From Chiridota heheva (lineage: Eukaryota; Echinodermata; Holothuroidea; Apodida; Chiridotidae), in NCBI GenBank assembly GCA_020152595.1, contig JAIGNY010002788.1, positions 929,001 to 993,000 of the forward strand: 64,000 nucleotides of DNA. Reading direction: 5' to 3'. Within the stretch, counting starts at the first letter, position 1. Every line of letters starts with the position of its first letter. The translations under genes were made by a program, and so were the position numbers. This document shows positions 13,801-23,382 of this stretch, in pieces. A model generated the notes under the pieces. It was not told where the DNA came from. It ran no database searches and was given only the letters and a program-made list of their open reading frames with translations.

Positions 13801-16598
13801 AATTTTGGGTAAATTGATTTTCGATAAAGTAAAGACTTTCATATTTAACCTGAAAATCAGCACTGAAACTTGAATTTGTTTTACACCTTGTGAGTATCAT
13901 AATTATTCAATTGCGATCTTAAAGTAAACAAATTTTTGACGAGGCTCTTGAAAAAAAATGTAGTATGCACGTAAGTGTTATTTCCAAGCAATGTGGAGAG
14001 AGGATTGTTGTGGGAAGAAATGAATGATTCATTTTGGTGCATTTTTGCATCGCGTGTTTTGCAGGCATATAATTGCATAGTGTTTGTATGAATGTACCAA
14101 TGTGCATCCTATGTATTGCTTCCGATGGGGTTAAAAGTTTATTCAATCAATTCAAACTAAAATGAATTGTACATACAAATGCAACTGTCGCGTCTGATTG
14201 CAAATGCCTAGTGTAAACTTTTTGGTAAGGTTCTTCCCTTTTTCAAGTTGCATGCGCACGTCTACAACGTAAGTTAAAGTGCTATCATTCGGTGTCGATA
14301 TAAATTGCACTTTTTGTACTGTTTTTAGGAAAATTCCAGAAGTCACCACAATGTAAGTTGAATTAAGTTGCTTTGATTTAAGTATGTATATTTACATTGG
14401 GAAATAGTTGAGGGCATCAGTGTTAATTCTCCTGGTCATTTATCATTACTGTACTATATGAGAGGTTATGTATTAGTGAGTTCACATCCACTGTGTCCCC
14501 ATACCTTTGATTCTCAAATAACATGAATTTCTAGCTACTTTTGCTCAATCGCTCAATCTATGGTTAGCTTATTTTAGGAAGGATATTTTTTTTAATAAGA
14601 AATATGTTTGAAATAATGTGTAATAAGCAATACGACTTTTTCAAGAACCAATATCAATCATTTTTCAGATTAATGCTCGGCTCGCCAGATGTTGAAATAC
14701 TGTGTGATGGAACTGCTACTGGAATCTAGGCTCTTTATTTTCATATTCACATTAAAGAGGGTATGGAAATAATCATATGGAAACAATGTTTTAGAGCTAT
14801 CAAATTTTTTGATTGGTTGAAATTGCTGCATGATTTGTTGGCCGTTATTTCACGGTATATCTTAAAGAAAACCCCACATTTTAAATGATTGCTGTGCTTG
14901 AGTTGGTTAAGGAGATTTTTTTCGATCTAACAGTTGTAGGTTCGAATCCCACCAGAACCATTTTTCTTGAATTTTTCTTTATTTTCGCTTATTGTAATTT
15001 TCATCTGGTGATTGCTATTGTAGTATTATGTTACTAATCACACACAATACTATGAATGCACATGAACAAATGGACAGGCATAACTTGATCAACAAAGTTA
15101 TAGTGACATCATCCAAAATGTGGTTCATTTTGGCTGTATTTTTTTGGAGGCAAGCCTTTCTCTTTAAATGCCTAAAATATATGCAAATGCTGGCCCTTTA
15201 ACATAACTGATCAATTAAAAAAAATGCTTTTGACACAAGGATTAAGCAATCTTTTATTTAAGATATAGGAACAATCTTAAGACTCCCTTTCATTATCACA
15301 TCTGTTATGCTGGTGCTTTACTCTGGAATTCTCTATATAACTCTTTACAAACTTCTCTGTCTCCCATTTCTTTTAAAAATTGTCTTAAAACAAGTTTAGT
15401 AGCAACTTACAGACAGTAACCTTAAGCACATTATCACATTCACTTACACATTTTCAGGTTGGGATGATAGGTTGGGGTGGGAGTTGTGGGAGGTTGGGGC
15501 CGGATAGTGGTAGGATTTCAGGTATAATTGGTTGTTTGGAAAGTTATTTTTTGTTCTTGTTTCCATACATTCTTTTTTGCAAAATCATAAAATGTCATGG
15601 TCAAAAAACATGCAGGGGCTACAAAAAACATGCCCGGGTGTGTTTTTCTTCTGCAGTGCGTGCTTTATGCATTTAAATGTCAGTTGTATGACTCATTGAC
15701 ATATGAAACAGTGACTCACATGTGTGTCATTGTCCCAAATTGTCAGTCACCAGAGTGACTCAAGGTAACGCTACAGTACTTACACAGGCTAAATGTCAAT
15801 TCACTTTGAACAGACTTGAGTCATTTGAGGTGAGTCATTTGAAAAGAAATGTGTCACCTAAGTGACCGAGGGGTGCATCAAAGTACATTTTGTTCACCCA
15901 CCTTAAGTGGTACAATGACCCACCTTGTCCAGGGATGTAGGCTGAGTCACACAATTGACAAGTGCATTTTTTTTTTCACGTGTTATTAATAAGTGTATCT
16001 TTTTGCCTAGTAATGTTGTGTGTACTCCCCATTGGATAATTTAAAAAAAAAGACATGACAATTATCAAAGTTCAAGCCCTGAACTCTTAGTAACAATTAC
16101 AGAGAGAGTGTTTAACTTTCGAGAGATGAAACAGCCTATGGCCAAAAACATCTACCTATGATGATGATGCGTGATCCGCTTGGACTTGTATACAAGTTTT
16201 CTAAACTGTCATTTCTTTTTTTCTGTAATAATTTTAATACATAGGCCTTATATACTTTTGTATTTTCTACCACTCTGTAAAACATTTCTGAATGCTTAGT
16301 GAAATGTGTTGCAAATAAAGTGAGCAAATTTACCTAGGCAGTCCTAACCACAGGTGTTCCTAGCGTTATGGCAACCTATATACACCTGTGGACCTAACTT
16401 CATATCCCTATAAATCCCTACAGAAAACTCGCGAAATAGGTTAGTACAAATTCATATACGGAAATGGTATAAAAAAATTAAAAAATCATGTCATTTACCA
16501 CCAACTGAATTGGTTATATGCTCCTCTGTTTTAACTTTGACAGCTTCTATAATACTTCTTAGGTCTTCTTCGTGGTTTTCAAATGCTTCTGAAGACAT
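4636..16598 (-). CDS. VTI1B: VTI1B-like Qb-SNARE (vesicle transport through interaction with t-SNAREs 1B), five exons, 3' end outside window
   Basis: This is a SNARE protein that, in known animals, helps fuse vesicles with late endosomes, lysosomes and the trans-Golgi as the Qb helix of a four-helix bundle. Five exons splice in phase into 166 codons: 16598-16499, 12719-12661, 9994-9884, 7763-7710 and 4809-4636. Residues 1-90 form the N-terminal helical domain, with the recognisable stretch ESRKKLIRDAQRQIDEAQ. Residues 91-108 are a linker, and 109-166 begin the SNARE motif. The run ERTHRLAIETDEIGSGII and the following DLSGQKDQL resemble vertebrate VTI1B more than VTI1A and keep the central glutamine. 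Human VTI1B is about 232 residues, so roughly 65 residues (the second half of the SNARE helix and the membrane anchor) lie beyond position 1. An in-frame TAA two codons before the ATG fixes the start. The introns total more than 11 kb and are rich in retroelements. Confidence 0.85.
6223..6285. repeat. Short G-rich tandem repeat in the LINE 3' coding region
   Basis: About three copies of a GGGTGGTGCAGGG-type unit stand in tandem within the LINE copy. They expand the region after RNase H and are a local slippage product. Confidence 0.6.
7093..7208. repeat. 58-bp tandem duplication inside the LINE reverse transcriptase
   Basis: The unit beginning AGAGTGGGAGAGAGGATGCT at 7093 recurs at 7151 with essentially no divergence. 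It spans the GIPQGS region of the RT (with the Q codon mutated to TAA in both units) and, at 58 bp, shifts the frame. Both units carry the same stop, so the duplication came after the nonsense mutation and the copy was already dead. Confidence 0.85.
7413..7709. other. Intronic DNA between the LINE and VTI1B exon 4
   Basis: AT-rich intron sequence with no gene or repeat that I recognise. Confidence 0.4.
7710..7763 (-). CDS. VTI1B: VTI1B exon 4 (predicted 54-nt linker exon)
   Basis: I predicted this exon because exon 3 ends in the helical domain and exon 5 opens directly at the SNARE motif, whereas family members have a linker between them. The segment is flanked by ACTCATTTCAG and GTGTGA, is phase 0 at both ends, has no stop in 18 codons, and reads AAPVNTVGFFSPDAMEEE. 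The composition (proline, glycine, acidic end) fits a flexible linker, but the linker is poorly conserved in the family, so similarity does not confirm it. The GTGTGA donor is weaker than the others in this gene. Skipping it would keep the frame. Confidence 0.55.
7764..8084. other. Intronic DNA, nothing recognised
   Basis: Intron 3 sequence (exon 3 to exon 4) with no coding or repeat signal that I can identify. Confidence 0.4.
8085..8225 (-). mobile_element. tRNA-derived SINE-like element
   Basis: On the minus strand an A-box-like ATGGTCAAATCGCCTGAG is followed about 35 nt later by a B-box-like GGGCTCAATCCCC, as in tRNA-derived promoters. Downstream comes CCAGTGTTCTGCAATTGG and then TATCAAAGGCCGCAGACAT. 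Nearly the same pair of motifs occurs at 40775-40815 (CCAGTGTACCACAACTGG, then TATCAAAGGCCGTGGACAT), so the two are related in head and central body and then diverge. The shared central part could be one of the conserved SINE domains found across invertebrates; I cannot say which without a library search. Confidence 0.6.
8575..9475 (-). mobile_element. Decayed CR1/L2-type LINE 3' end (reverse transcriptase C-terminus)
   Basis: Minus-strand pieces read, in order, VNEKCKIASDNLSNIRKLRK, HLSVDSSITLVQTLVTSHFD, YCNS, MQQIQNMAARLILNLD, LHWLPI, and DRSFSVGTP followed by a weaker echo of FKTDLKTHLF. This is the usual order at the C-terminus of CR1/L2 reverse transcriptases. Frameshifts near 9250 and 9030 break the frame. 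The 3' end is the (ATT)n microsatellite at 8573-8605 next to a TATAAAGCACAC motif. It has the same orientation as VTI1B and lies in the intron between exons 3 and 4. The catalytic half of the RT is missing. Confidence 0.8.
9476..9883. other. Intronic DNA, nothing recognised
   Basis: There is a short G/A-rich patch at 9508-9540 and otherwise unremarkable AT-rich sequence next to exon 3. Confidence 0.4.
9884..9994 (-). CDS. VTI1B: VTI1B exon 3: N-terminal domain helix and PxSYRxxM segment
   Basis: The exon is 111 nt, 37 codons, phase 0 at both ends. The acceptor is TTTGTGCACAG and the donor is CTT followed by GTAAGTGAAG. It encodes LHSMETEASVAPGSYRIGMS then SKIRNGQREVDRLQKDL, which follows the family pattern of an acidic helix, a proline turn with an RxxM element, and a basic helix (human VTI1B has RYAPLSFRNPMMSKLRNYRK here). 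Confidence 0.85.
10153..11276. repeat. 28-bp minisatellite, about 40 near-identical copies, in VTI1B intron 2
   Basis: The unit is GCAGTTGTTGCTTTGTGCAG followed by TTACAGAT, 28 bp, repeated head to tail with only scattered single-base variants. Examples are GTTGAT in place of GTTGCT, AGAGGCAG in place of AGATGCAG, and GCTGCT. Because 28 is not a multiple of three and the unit has no stop in this strand's frames, long open frames of the LCAVTDAVVALCSYRCSCCF type arise in all three plus frames; they are by-products. Paired GTTGAT variants recur about 672 bp (24 units) apart, near 10530 and 11202, which suggests an internal block duplication. Confidence 0.95.
11277..12660. other. Rest of VTI1B intron 2, nothing recognised
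   Basis: AT-rich intron sequence. It holds no coding exon and no clear transposon that I can identify. Confidence 0.4.
12661..12719 (-). CDS. VTI1B: VTI1B exon 2: SRKKLIRD helix
   Basis: The exon is 59 nt. Its first two bases (AG) complete the codon begun in exon 1 (G plus AG, Glu), followed by 19 codons, SRKKLIRDAQRQIDEAQVV. The acceptor is GTTCTATTTTCAG and the donor is GTT followed by GTAAGT. The KKLIRD element matches the VTI1B N-terminal domain (EEKKKLIRDFDEKQQEA in human), the strongest family signal of the N-terminal half. Confidence 0.9.
12871..12940 (-). mobile_element. Short LINE 3' end fragment
   Basis: It contains CAAGAGTCAAATGTGCCAAGAG, interrupted only slightly relative to the copy at 3680-3706, next to a GTTTGTTTCTTG stretch that matches an (AAAC)n-type tail on the minus strand. 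Fewer than 70 bp remain. Confidence 0.45.
14888..14962 (+). pseudogene. tRNA-like sequence (tRNA relic or SINE head)
   Basis: The A-box-like GCTTGAGTTGGTTAAGG at 14897-14913 and a perfect B box GGTTCGAATCC at 14941-14951 have tRNA-like spacing, and CCAGAACCA follows. The acceptor arm pairs in only about four of seven positions, the T stem has one mismatch, and the anticodon loop is enlarged by a T run, so no anticodon can be assigned. It is therefore a decayed tRNA or the promoter head of a SINE, not a working gene. Confidence 0.5.
15260..15430 (+). mobile_element. LINE reverse transcriptase C-terminal fragment
   Basis: The plus strand reads, with minor breaks, CYAGALLWNSLYNSLQTS then SPISFKNCLKTSL. 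This is the G-A-x-L-W-N-S-L-P...S-F-K...L-K pattern at the C-terminus of CR1/L2-like reverse transcriptases. About 50 codons are recognisable. The orientation is opposite to VTI1B. Confidence 0.55.
16499..16598 (-). CDS. VTI1B: VTI1B exon 1 with start codon
   Basis: The coding part is 100 nt: ATG at 16598-16596, then SSEAFENHEEDLRSIIEAV and KVKTEEHITNSVG, with one base of the next codon before the donor GTAAAT. SSEAFENHEEDL aligns with SSEHFEKLHEIF of human VTI1B. The in-frame TAA at 16604-16602 rules out a more upstream start in this exon. No TATA box is evident upstream (higher coordinates). Confidence 0.85.
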
Positions 16599-16604
16599 CT
16601 TTTA

Positions 16605-17984
16605 CCCAAGTTTCAACCAAATCACGGGACTTTAGATTTAAGGTTAAGGGCGTACACCAGTATTTGGTATATTCATTTCTGTTGCTTTTGATCTGGTTGA
16701 CCATTATGCCCTATATCACAAGGTCTTTGCTTGTGTATTAATGGTAAGGTCATTTACAATATGTATCAAAACGCTAAATCATGTATCAAAGTAGATTGTT
16801 CGTTTTCTGAATTCTTTGACCTGCAATATTGCAGGGCGGAGCGTTCGAAATATTGGGGGCTAATGAGGTCAGGTGACAACAATATGGGGGGTGAGGGGGT
16901 GGAGGGGGTCGGGGTCGGGGGAAGGGGGGGGGGCTGATGAAGTCGGGTAAGGTGATAATACATGTTCACTTACAATTGTTGCGGGAGGAGGTTGAACCCA
17001 TCCTTCTGCTCCGCTGCCCCTGTATTGGGATACATCAAGTTGAAAACCATACATCGCTACTTTTCGCTATTTTTCTGAATGATCTGGAATCACATATGAA
17101 AAAAGAACAATTAGAGGGATGGAGCTCATTACGGGAGGTGCGGGAGAGTTGATCCACCTCTTGTAAATACACAACACTAAGTGCAATCTGATGTATAGTA
17201 ATCACGCTAACAGTGGGGACAAAACCATCATCAAATGTCACATTTTTGACCTCACAAGTAAATTAACGTATTTCAGGACATGTACATTTTTCTCACTTTT
17301 ATAACAGATTTTAATTCCCAACAAATATAGAACTAGATACAGGGGCGTGTGTGAGTTGGTGGGGGGGGCGTGTGACACCCCTATAAATATTTTTCATCAG
17401 GTAATTTCAATTCCCCCCCCCCCCCCCCACCCCTCCATTCGTTGGCTGGATACCAATCTTACTGTCTTAGTCGAGCAGAAATGTAGAAATACGGTTTCCT
17501 GGTATCAGAGCATATAGGCCTTTATCTCAGTCAAGACCCACCAAGCTAGATATCCGAATCATATCCTCTCGACCGCCGACTCGGCACATGATGTTAATAA
17601 CATCATACTTGGGCACTAAGTTGGGCATAGATGTAAAATGTCAGATATACTGTTTAAATCGGAGATACATCTCAATCATGCCCGAATCGTTATAACAGAC
17701 AGTCAGGATCATGTCCTTCTGACTCGGCACCATGCTAAAAACATCATACTTGGGTACTTAGTCGGACAGAGACTTACAATGTTGGATGTCTGTATATTTT
17801 GTTTAAGTTAGCGATACATCTCATTCAAGCATGAATTGTCTAACTCTGAATATCATGATATCAAAATCATCTCCACTCGACTTGGGATGATGCTGATTAC
17901 GCTCGGGTTGGGCGAGGGCAGGATTATGAGACGAAAGATGACCGCCATTTTTCAGTTTTTAGGCATCAAAAACCAGAAACTTGC
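16605..17984. other. 5' flank of VTI1B; low-complexity tracts
   Basis: It contains a G-rich tract at 16885-16933, a G/C tract near 17358-17370 and a C run at 17416-17430. Two diverged copies of a ~120-bp sequence lie near 17580-17690 and 17700-17830, sharing GACTCGGCAC, ACATCATACTTGGG and AGATACATCTCA-like words. No coding sequence was recognised. A promoter for VTI1B must lie near 16600-17000, but no single element stands out. Confidence 0.4.
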
Positions 17985-18400
17985 AGGGGATTCGGCCTTT
18001 GCAGAGCTGCATCCATGAATCCAAGAATATTTTGAGCAAATTTGTTGTACAAATTTTCCTTCTGCCTGACAGCTTAACAGTGTTAATGATAACCCAAATG
18101 CTTATCTGAGTAGATTTTAACATTAGAATTTGATTTTTGTCTTCTATTTAAACAATTTGTTTTTTGTGTTGATTTTAAGCCACTTTGGGGAAGAAAAAAA
18201 ATTACTTTCGATCAAGATTTCATCATTGAGCCTTACAATTGTTCCCAAATTTTCTCAATTATCAGGGGAAATTTTAGAATTGATCAGTTTGTGTTGATTT
18301 TCCGAAGTTTATCAGTTTGTGTTGTTTTTCAGACATTTTAAGGCTTCAAAGACAATACATTTTAAGAGATTTCGCCCCTGGACTACTTTCCAAGGGGCCC
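17985..18400. repeat. Dispersed repeat family B, copy 1
   Basis: The module contains GATAACCCAAATGCTTATCT, GAGTAGATTTTAACATTAGA and TTGTGTTGATTTTAAGC, ending in a gene-poor CTGGACTACTTTCCAAGGGG-type segment. The same order of words recurs at 19570-19770, 19820-20060 and 20690-20990. It has no coding capacity; it may be part of a larger element interleaved with family A. Confidence 0.65.
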
Positions 18401-18483
18401 TTAAGAAGGAGTTTTCCTCCTGGATCCCTATTTCTTGCTTCCCCACCTTCTCCTTCCTTCCAGACCTACTAGCCATTTGGGGC

Positions 18484-19480
18484 AGGGACGTGTCTAGCTT
18501 TTCGTTTTTGAGCGGGCTTAAGCAGTTAAGGCTCCAAAAAAGAAATTGAGGGCCGGTTTCAGATTAAGGAGGACATAGGCGTAGGAATTTAAGCCCCCTC
18601 CCGGAAAAGATTTATATTTCCCAGTTGCATGCATGCTTATTTTGATGACAAATTGTGAAAATATTAACATGAAATTGAAGAAAAATGTGTAAAATTGTTG
18701 GAAATTTTGTAAGATTTTGGCAAAAGTTCCTAAAATTTTTTCGAAATTGACAGTGATTTCCTGAAAAGTGAAGAATTGATCCCGGTAATTGAAGCACTTG
18801 TCACAAAAATGGAGGATAAAATGAAGAAGATTTTCCGTAAATTGACAAAGATTTCCATAAAATTCATTAAAATTTCGCGGAAGTTAAAGAAAATTTCCTA
18901 AAAATGAAGACAATTTCCTGAAAATTAGGAAAATTTCCTAAAAATGAAGACAATTTTCTGAAAATGAAGACAATTTCCTGAAAATGAAGAAAACTTTCCG
19001 AAAATTCAAGCAGATTTCCCGAAAGTTCGAGGAGAATTCACTAAATTTTCTCAATTAGCGCGGACGAAAAGGTGACTTGAACTGTCTATTTGAAAATTGT
19101 ATTGCTTTGAAAATTATTGTGGTGTGGGAGCCATGCGCGCATGGCCCTGATTATAAAACTTCACCTCCCTATCTAAAGGTTTTTAGTTCTTTGCTGTAGA
19201 TTCTGGTCCAAACTTGAAAGTTTTATTTTTATTTTCATAAAAGCCTGAAGCTTTCTTGTCCAAAAAGGAAGATTGTTGAGTCAAAATTGAAGATTTTTTG
19301 GCCAAAATTAAAGACGTTTGTCCAAAATGGATGATGTTTGATACAAACTGTAAAAGTCTTGATCTAAAATTAACGATAACGCAGTCGATACGGTGACAAC
19401 AAATTCCTATTTCTGTTTTCACACATATTGATGGCTTTGACAAAAAAAAAATTGAGGGGGCCTATGATATTTTTTAGGGG
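18484..19480. mobile_element. Dispersed repeat family A, copy 1 (nonautonomous DNA-transposon-like)
   Basis: The left end ACGTGTCTAGCTTTTCGTTTTTGAG matches the left end of the copy at 32547 with two changes in the 13-bp terminal motif. Then come a block with TGCATGCATGCTTATTTTGA, imperfect ~20-bp repeats of the TTTCCTGAAAATGAAGA type (18830-19030), the palindromic CATGCGCGCATGG near 19133, and a block of GGTCCAAA/AAAGATGTTTGG words. The same order occurs in the copy at 46200-47172. The right terminus is degraded near 19480. No transposase is encoded. Confidence 0.7.
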
Positions 19481-19569
19481 ATAAACCCTCAATAGCCATC
19501 CCCCTACCACCACCACCACCACCATCCTTGCTGATTTTGGGGCAATAAAAACAAGAAATCTTCAAACCA

Positions 19570-20060
19570 GGGCTTAGTCCATGAACTCCACAATTTTTCC
19601 AGAGCTTTATCAATTTCAGGGCAGGTTTATACTATTTAAACATGGTAACCTAAATGTTTATCCAATTCTCCGAGTAGATTTTAACATTCGAATTAAAAAT
19701 TGTCCTCTTTTCATCACTTACATTTTGGAACTTTGTGTTGATTTTAAAATCATTTTTGGACGTAAAAAACATTCGTCTACAGTTTTGACCGAATTTCTCT
19801 TCTTTAAGGGCAAATTTCTCTTCTACCTATTTCGAGATGGTACTATTCTTTATTTGAGTAGATCTGTAGATATTAACAATAGAATCTGAAATTGTCTTCT
19901 TTTCATCACTTACATTTTGGTAATTGGCAGATTGGTGTTGATTTTAAAGCATTGTGGGGCACAATAATCAAGAAATCTTTAGAGCTTTTGGGGCTTTGCC
20001 CCTGGATTCACGTTTCCAAGCAGGGGCGTAGGAACCGGGAGCCAGTTCCCCCTCCCCCCT
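19570..20060. repeat. Dispersed repeat family B, copies 2 and 3 in tandem
   Basis: Two modules, about 19590-19770 and 19820-20060, each show CATGGTAACC or its variant, GAGTAGAT, TTTTCATCACTTACATTTTG and TTGTGTTGATTTTAAA. The second runs into GGGGCTTTGCCCCTGGATTC. Confidence 0.65.
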
Positions 20061-20690
20061 TCCAAACAAACAAACAAAAACTGTGGGAAGTATCATTTTG
20101 GTCCCCCAATAATGAAGGTTATAACAAATTAATTTTCACGAGTTCAGTCAGATTCCTTGGCATAAGTTTTGAAAAATTTACTTCAATTTTCGTGCAATTT
20201 CTTTCATTTTCTGAAAATTTTCTTCAATTTTTGAGAAGTTTCTATCAATTTTCGGAATTTTTTTTTTTATATTTCGTGAACCGTTTTCCATTTTCGTGAA
20301 GTTTGGGCCATGTTTGGAGTATATCTTCCATTTTAGAAAAGTTGGTCTTTAAGTTTTGAGAAATTCCTTCATATTTTGTAAAATTTCCTTCATTTTCGTG
20401 AAATCTGCTTCAAATTTCGTGAAATTTTCTTTATTTTCTGGAAACTTGCTTCAAATTTTGTGCATTTTCCTTAATTTTCAAAAAAAAATTGCTTCAATTT
20501 TTATGCAATATTGTTAATTTTCCCTTAATTTTCGTAAGATACCCTTCATTTCCGTAAAAAAAAAAAAAAGGATCAATTTTTGCGCAATTTTCTTAATTTT
20601 GTAAAATTTGCTTCCAACTTTATTCCATTTCTTTCATTTTTTTCAATTTTAGGAAAAGTTACTTCATTTTCGGGAAATTTTCTTCGCCCC
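20061..20690. repeat. Imperfect ~20-bp AT-rich tandem repeats (reverse orientation of those in family A)
   Basis: The words TTCAATTTTCGTGAAATTT and CTTCATTTTCTGAAAATTT recur many times with changing spacing. Read on the minus strand they match the GAAAATGAAGAAAATTTCC words inside family A, so this is probably an inverted remnant of that family. No gene was recognised. Confidence 0.6.
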
Positions 20691-20990
20691 TCAATGGACC
20701 CAAGCTAATTGCAAGGCTTTGCCCATGAAACCAATAATTTTGCCCGAATTTACTCAATTTGCAAAGACAATTTCCCTTTTGTTTAAAGATGGTAACCCAA
20801 ATGATTGTCTGAGTATATATTTTAACATTAGAATAAAAAATGGCTTCTTTTCATCAATCAAATTATCAAGCTTTGTGTTGATTTTCAGCTACTTTAGAGC
20901 ATCAAATACGGAGCTTCCGGGGGCTTTTCCCCCTGAACCCCAACCAAGGCATTGTCCTTTAGGCTTCACCAGGGGCCCGTAAGCGGGCAC
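20691..20990. repeat. Dispersed repeat family B, copy 4
   Basis: It contains GATGGTAACCCAAATGATTG, TTTTAACATTAGAATAAAAA and CTTTGTGTTGATTTTCAGC, then GGGGGCTTTTCCCCCTGAAC and CACCAGGGGCCC. It gives the clearest view of the family's GC-rich end. Confidence 0.65.
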
Positions 20991-21228
20991 ACGGCTGCAC
21001 GGTGTTACGCAGTTCCGCGTTTGACACTTCAGTTCGACCGCATTGGTGGGAGATACGGTTGATCTGTCCCCAACTGTTCTCTATTGTGTGATTGTATATG
21101 TATATCTTTTTTAATAGGTTGGGCAAATGCAAATTTTTTGTCGGGCAAATTTGACTTATACCCCTGTCCTCAAAGTCAAGTTAGGCACCTGAATAGATAG
21201 ACTACAATTTTGCTCTCTTTATTACGAC

Positions 21229-23382
21229 AGGGGAAGAGTTGCGCCGTTGGTGCGGGGGAGAGTTGAGTCATTGGTGTTGGGGAGAATTAAGCCGTTGGTG
21301 TGGGGGACAGTTGAACCATTGGTGTGGGGGAGCGTGGGCCATTGGTGTGGAGGAGTGTTGAACCGTTGGTGCTGGGGAGAGTTGAGCCATTGATGTGGGG
21401 GAGAGTTGAGCCATTGGTGTGGGGAAAAGTTGGCCATTGGTGTGGGGGAGAGTTGATCAAGCCATTGGTGAGGGGTAGAGTTGAGGCATTGGTGTGGGGT
21501 AGAGTTGAGCCATTGGTGTGGGGGAGAGTTGGGCCATTGGTGTGGGGGAGAGTTGGGCCATTGGTGTGGGGGGAGAGTTGAGCTGTTGGTGCGGCGGGAA
21601 GTTGAGCCGTTGGTGGGGGAGAGTTGATCAAGCCATTGGTGAGGGGTAGAGTTGAGGCATTGGTGTGAGGAAGAGTTGAGCCATTGGTGTGGGGGAGAGT
21701 TGAGCCATTGGTGTGGGGGAGAGTTGATACATTGGTGTGGGGGAGAGTTGAACCGTTGGTGTGGTGGAGAGTTGAGCCGTTGGTGTGGGGAAGAGTTGAG
21801 CCATTGGTGTGGGAGAGAGTTGAGCCATTGGTGTGGGGGAGAGTTGAGCCATTGGTGTGGGGGAGAGTTGAGCCATTGGTGTGGGAAAGTGTTGAGCCAT
21901 TGGTGTGGGGGAGAGTTGAGCCATTGGGGGTGGGAAAGTGTTGAGCCATTGGTGTGTGGGAGAGTTGAGCCATTGGTGTGAAAAAGAATTGCGCCGTTGG
22001 TGTGGGGGAGAGTTGAGCCATTAGTGTGGGATAGAGCTGAGGCTTTGGTATGGGGGAGAGTTGAGCCATTGGTGTGGGAAATGGTTGAGTCATTGGTGGG
22101 GGAGGGGAGTTGAGCCATTGAAGTGGGAGAGAATTGAGCCATTGGTGTGGGGGAGACTTAAACCATTGGTGTGGGGAGAGTAGGGCCATTGGTGTGGGGG
22201 GAGAGTTGAGCCGTTGATGCAGGGGGTAATTGAGCCGTTAGTGTGGGGAGAGTTGATCAAGCCATTGGTGTGGGGGAGAGTTGAGCTATTGGTGTGGAAG
22301 ACAACTGAGCCGTTGGTGCGGGGGAGAGTTGAAGCGTTGGTGTGGGAGAGAGTTGAGCCGTTGGTGTGGGGGAGAATTGAACCGTTGTTGTGTGGGAGAG
22401 TTGAACCATTGGTGTGGAGGAGAGTTGAGCCGTTGGTGTGGGGAAAAGTTGGCCATTGGTGTGGGGGGAGAGTTGGGCCATTGGTGTGGTGGAGAGTTGA
22501 GCCATTGGTGTGGGGAGAGTTGAGCCATTGGTGTGGGGAAAAGTTGGCCATTGGTGTGGGGGAGAGTTGGGCCATTGGTGTGGGGGTTAGTTGAGCCGTT
22601 GGTGCGGGAGATAGTTGAGCCATTGGTGTGGGGGAGAGTTGGGCCATTGGTGTGGGGAGAGTTGGGCCATTGGTGTGGGGAGAGTTGAGCTGTTGGTGCG
22701 GCGGGAAGTTGAGCCGTTGGTGTGGGGGGAGAGTTGATCAAGCCATTGGTGAGGGGTAGAGTTGAGGCATTGGTGTGGGGTAGAGTTGAGCTATTGGTGT
22801 GGGGGGAGAGTTGAGCCATTGGTGTGGGGGGAGAGTTGATGCATTGGTGTGGGGGAGAGTTGAACCGTTGGTGTGGTGGAGAGTTGAGCCGTTGGTGTGG
22901 GGAAGAGTTGAGCCATTGGTGTGGGGAGAGTTAAGCCGTTGGTGTGTGGGGAGTTGAGCCATTGAAGTGGGAGAGAGTTGAGCCATTGGTGTGGGGGAGA
23001 CTTAAACCATTGGTGTGGGGGAGAGTAGGGCCATTGGTGTGGGGGAGAATTGAGCCGTTGATGCAGGGGAGGGGAGGGGTAATTGAGCCGTTGGTGTGGG
23101 GAGAGTTGATCAAGCCGCTGGTGTGGGGGAGAGTTGAGGCATTGGTATGGGGGAGAGTTGAGCCATTTGTGTGGGGGAGAGTTGAGCTATTGGTGTGGAA
23201 GAGAGTTGAGCCGTTCGTGCGGGGGAGAGTTGAAGCGTTGGTGTGGGAGAGAGTTGAGCCGTTGGTGTGGGGAAGAGTTGAACCGTTGTTGTGTGGAAAA
23301 GTTGAACCGTTGGTGTGGGGGAGAGTTAAGCCGTTGGTGTGGGGGAGAGTTGAGCCATTGGTGTGGGGGAGAGTTGAGCCAT
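21229..23382. repeat. 24-bp minisatellite, about 90 copies, with higher-order repeat structure
   Basis: The unit reads GAGAGTTGAGCCATTGGTGT plus GGGG, with many base variants and small length changes. Marker variants form larger repeats: GTTGATCAAGCC occurs near 21451, 21628, 22251, 22734 and 23106. The series GACTTAAACCATTGG, GAGTAGGGCC, GTTGATGCAGGGG, AATTGAGCCGTT recurs at 22156-22260 and 22986-23115, about 830 bp apart. As 24 is a multiple of three and most frames lack stops, repeat proteins (minus strand NGSTLPHT, MAQLSPTP and HQWLNSPP; plus strand GRVEPLVW) can be read in both directions. I take these as by-products because several frames are equally open and no promoter or splice context is seen. 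Confidence 0.95.

Larger units (their letters stand above)
12941..16498. other. VTI1B intron 1
   Basis: About 3.8 kb of intron in total (from 12720). Apart from the tRNA-like segment at 14888-14962 and the LINE piece at 15260-15430, I see no gene. AT-rich blocks near 13440-13540 repeat AAAATATGAAA-like words. Confidence 0.45.
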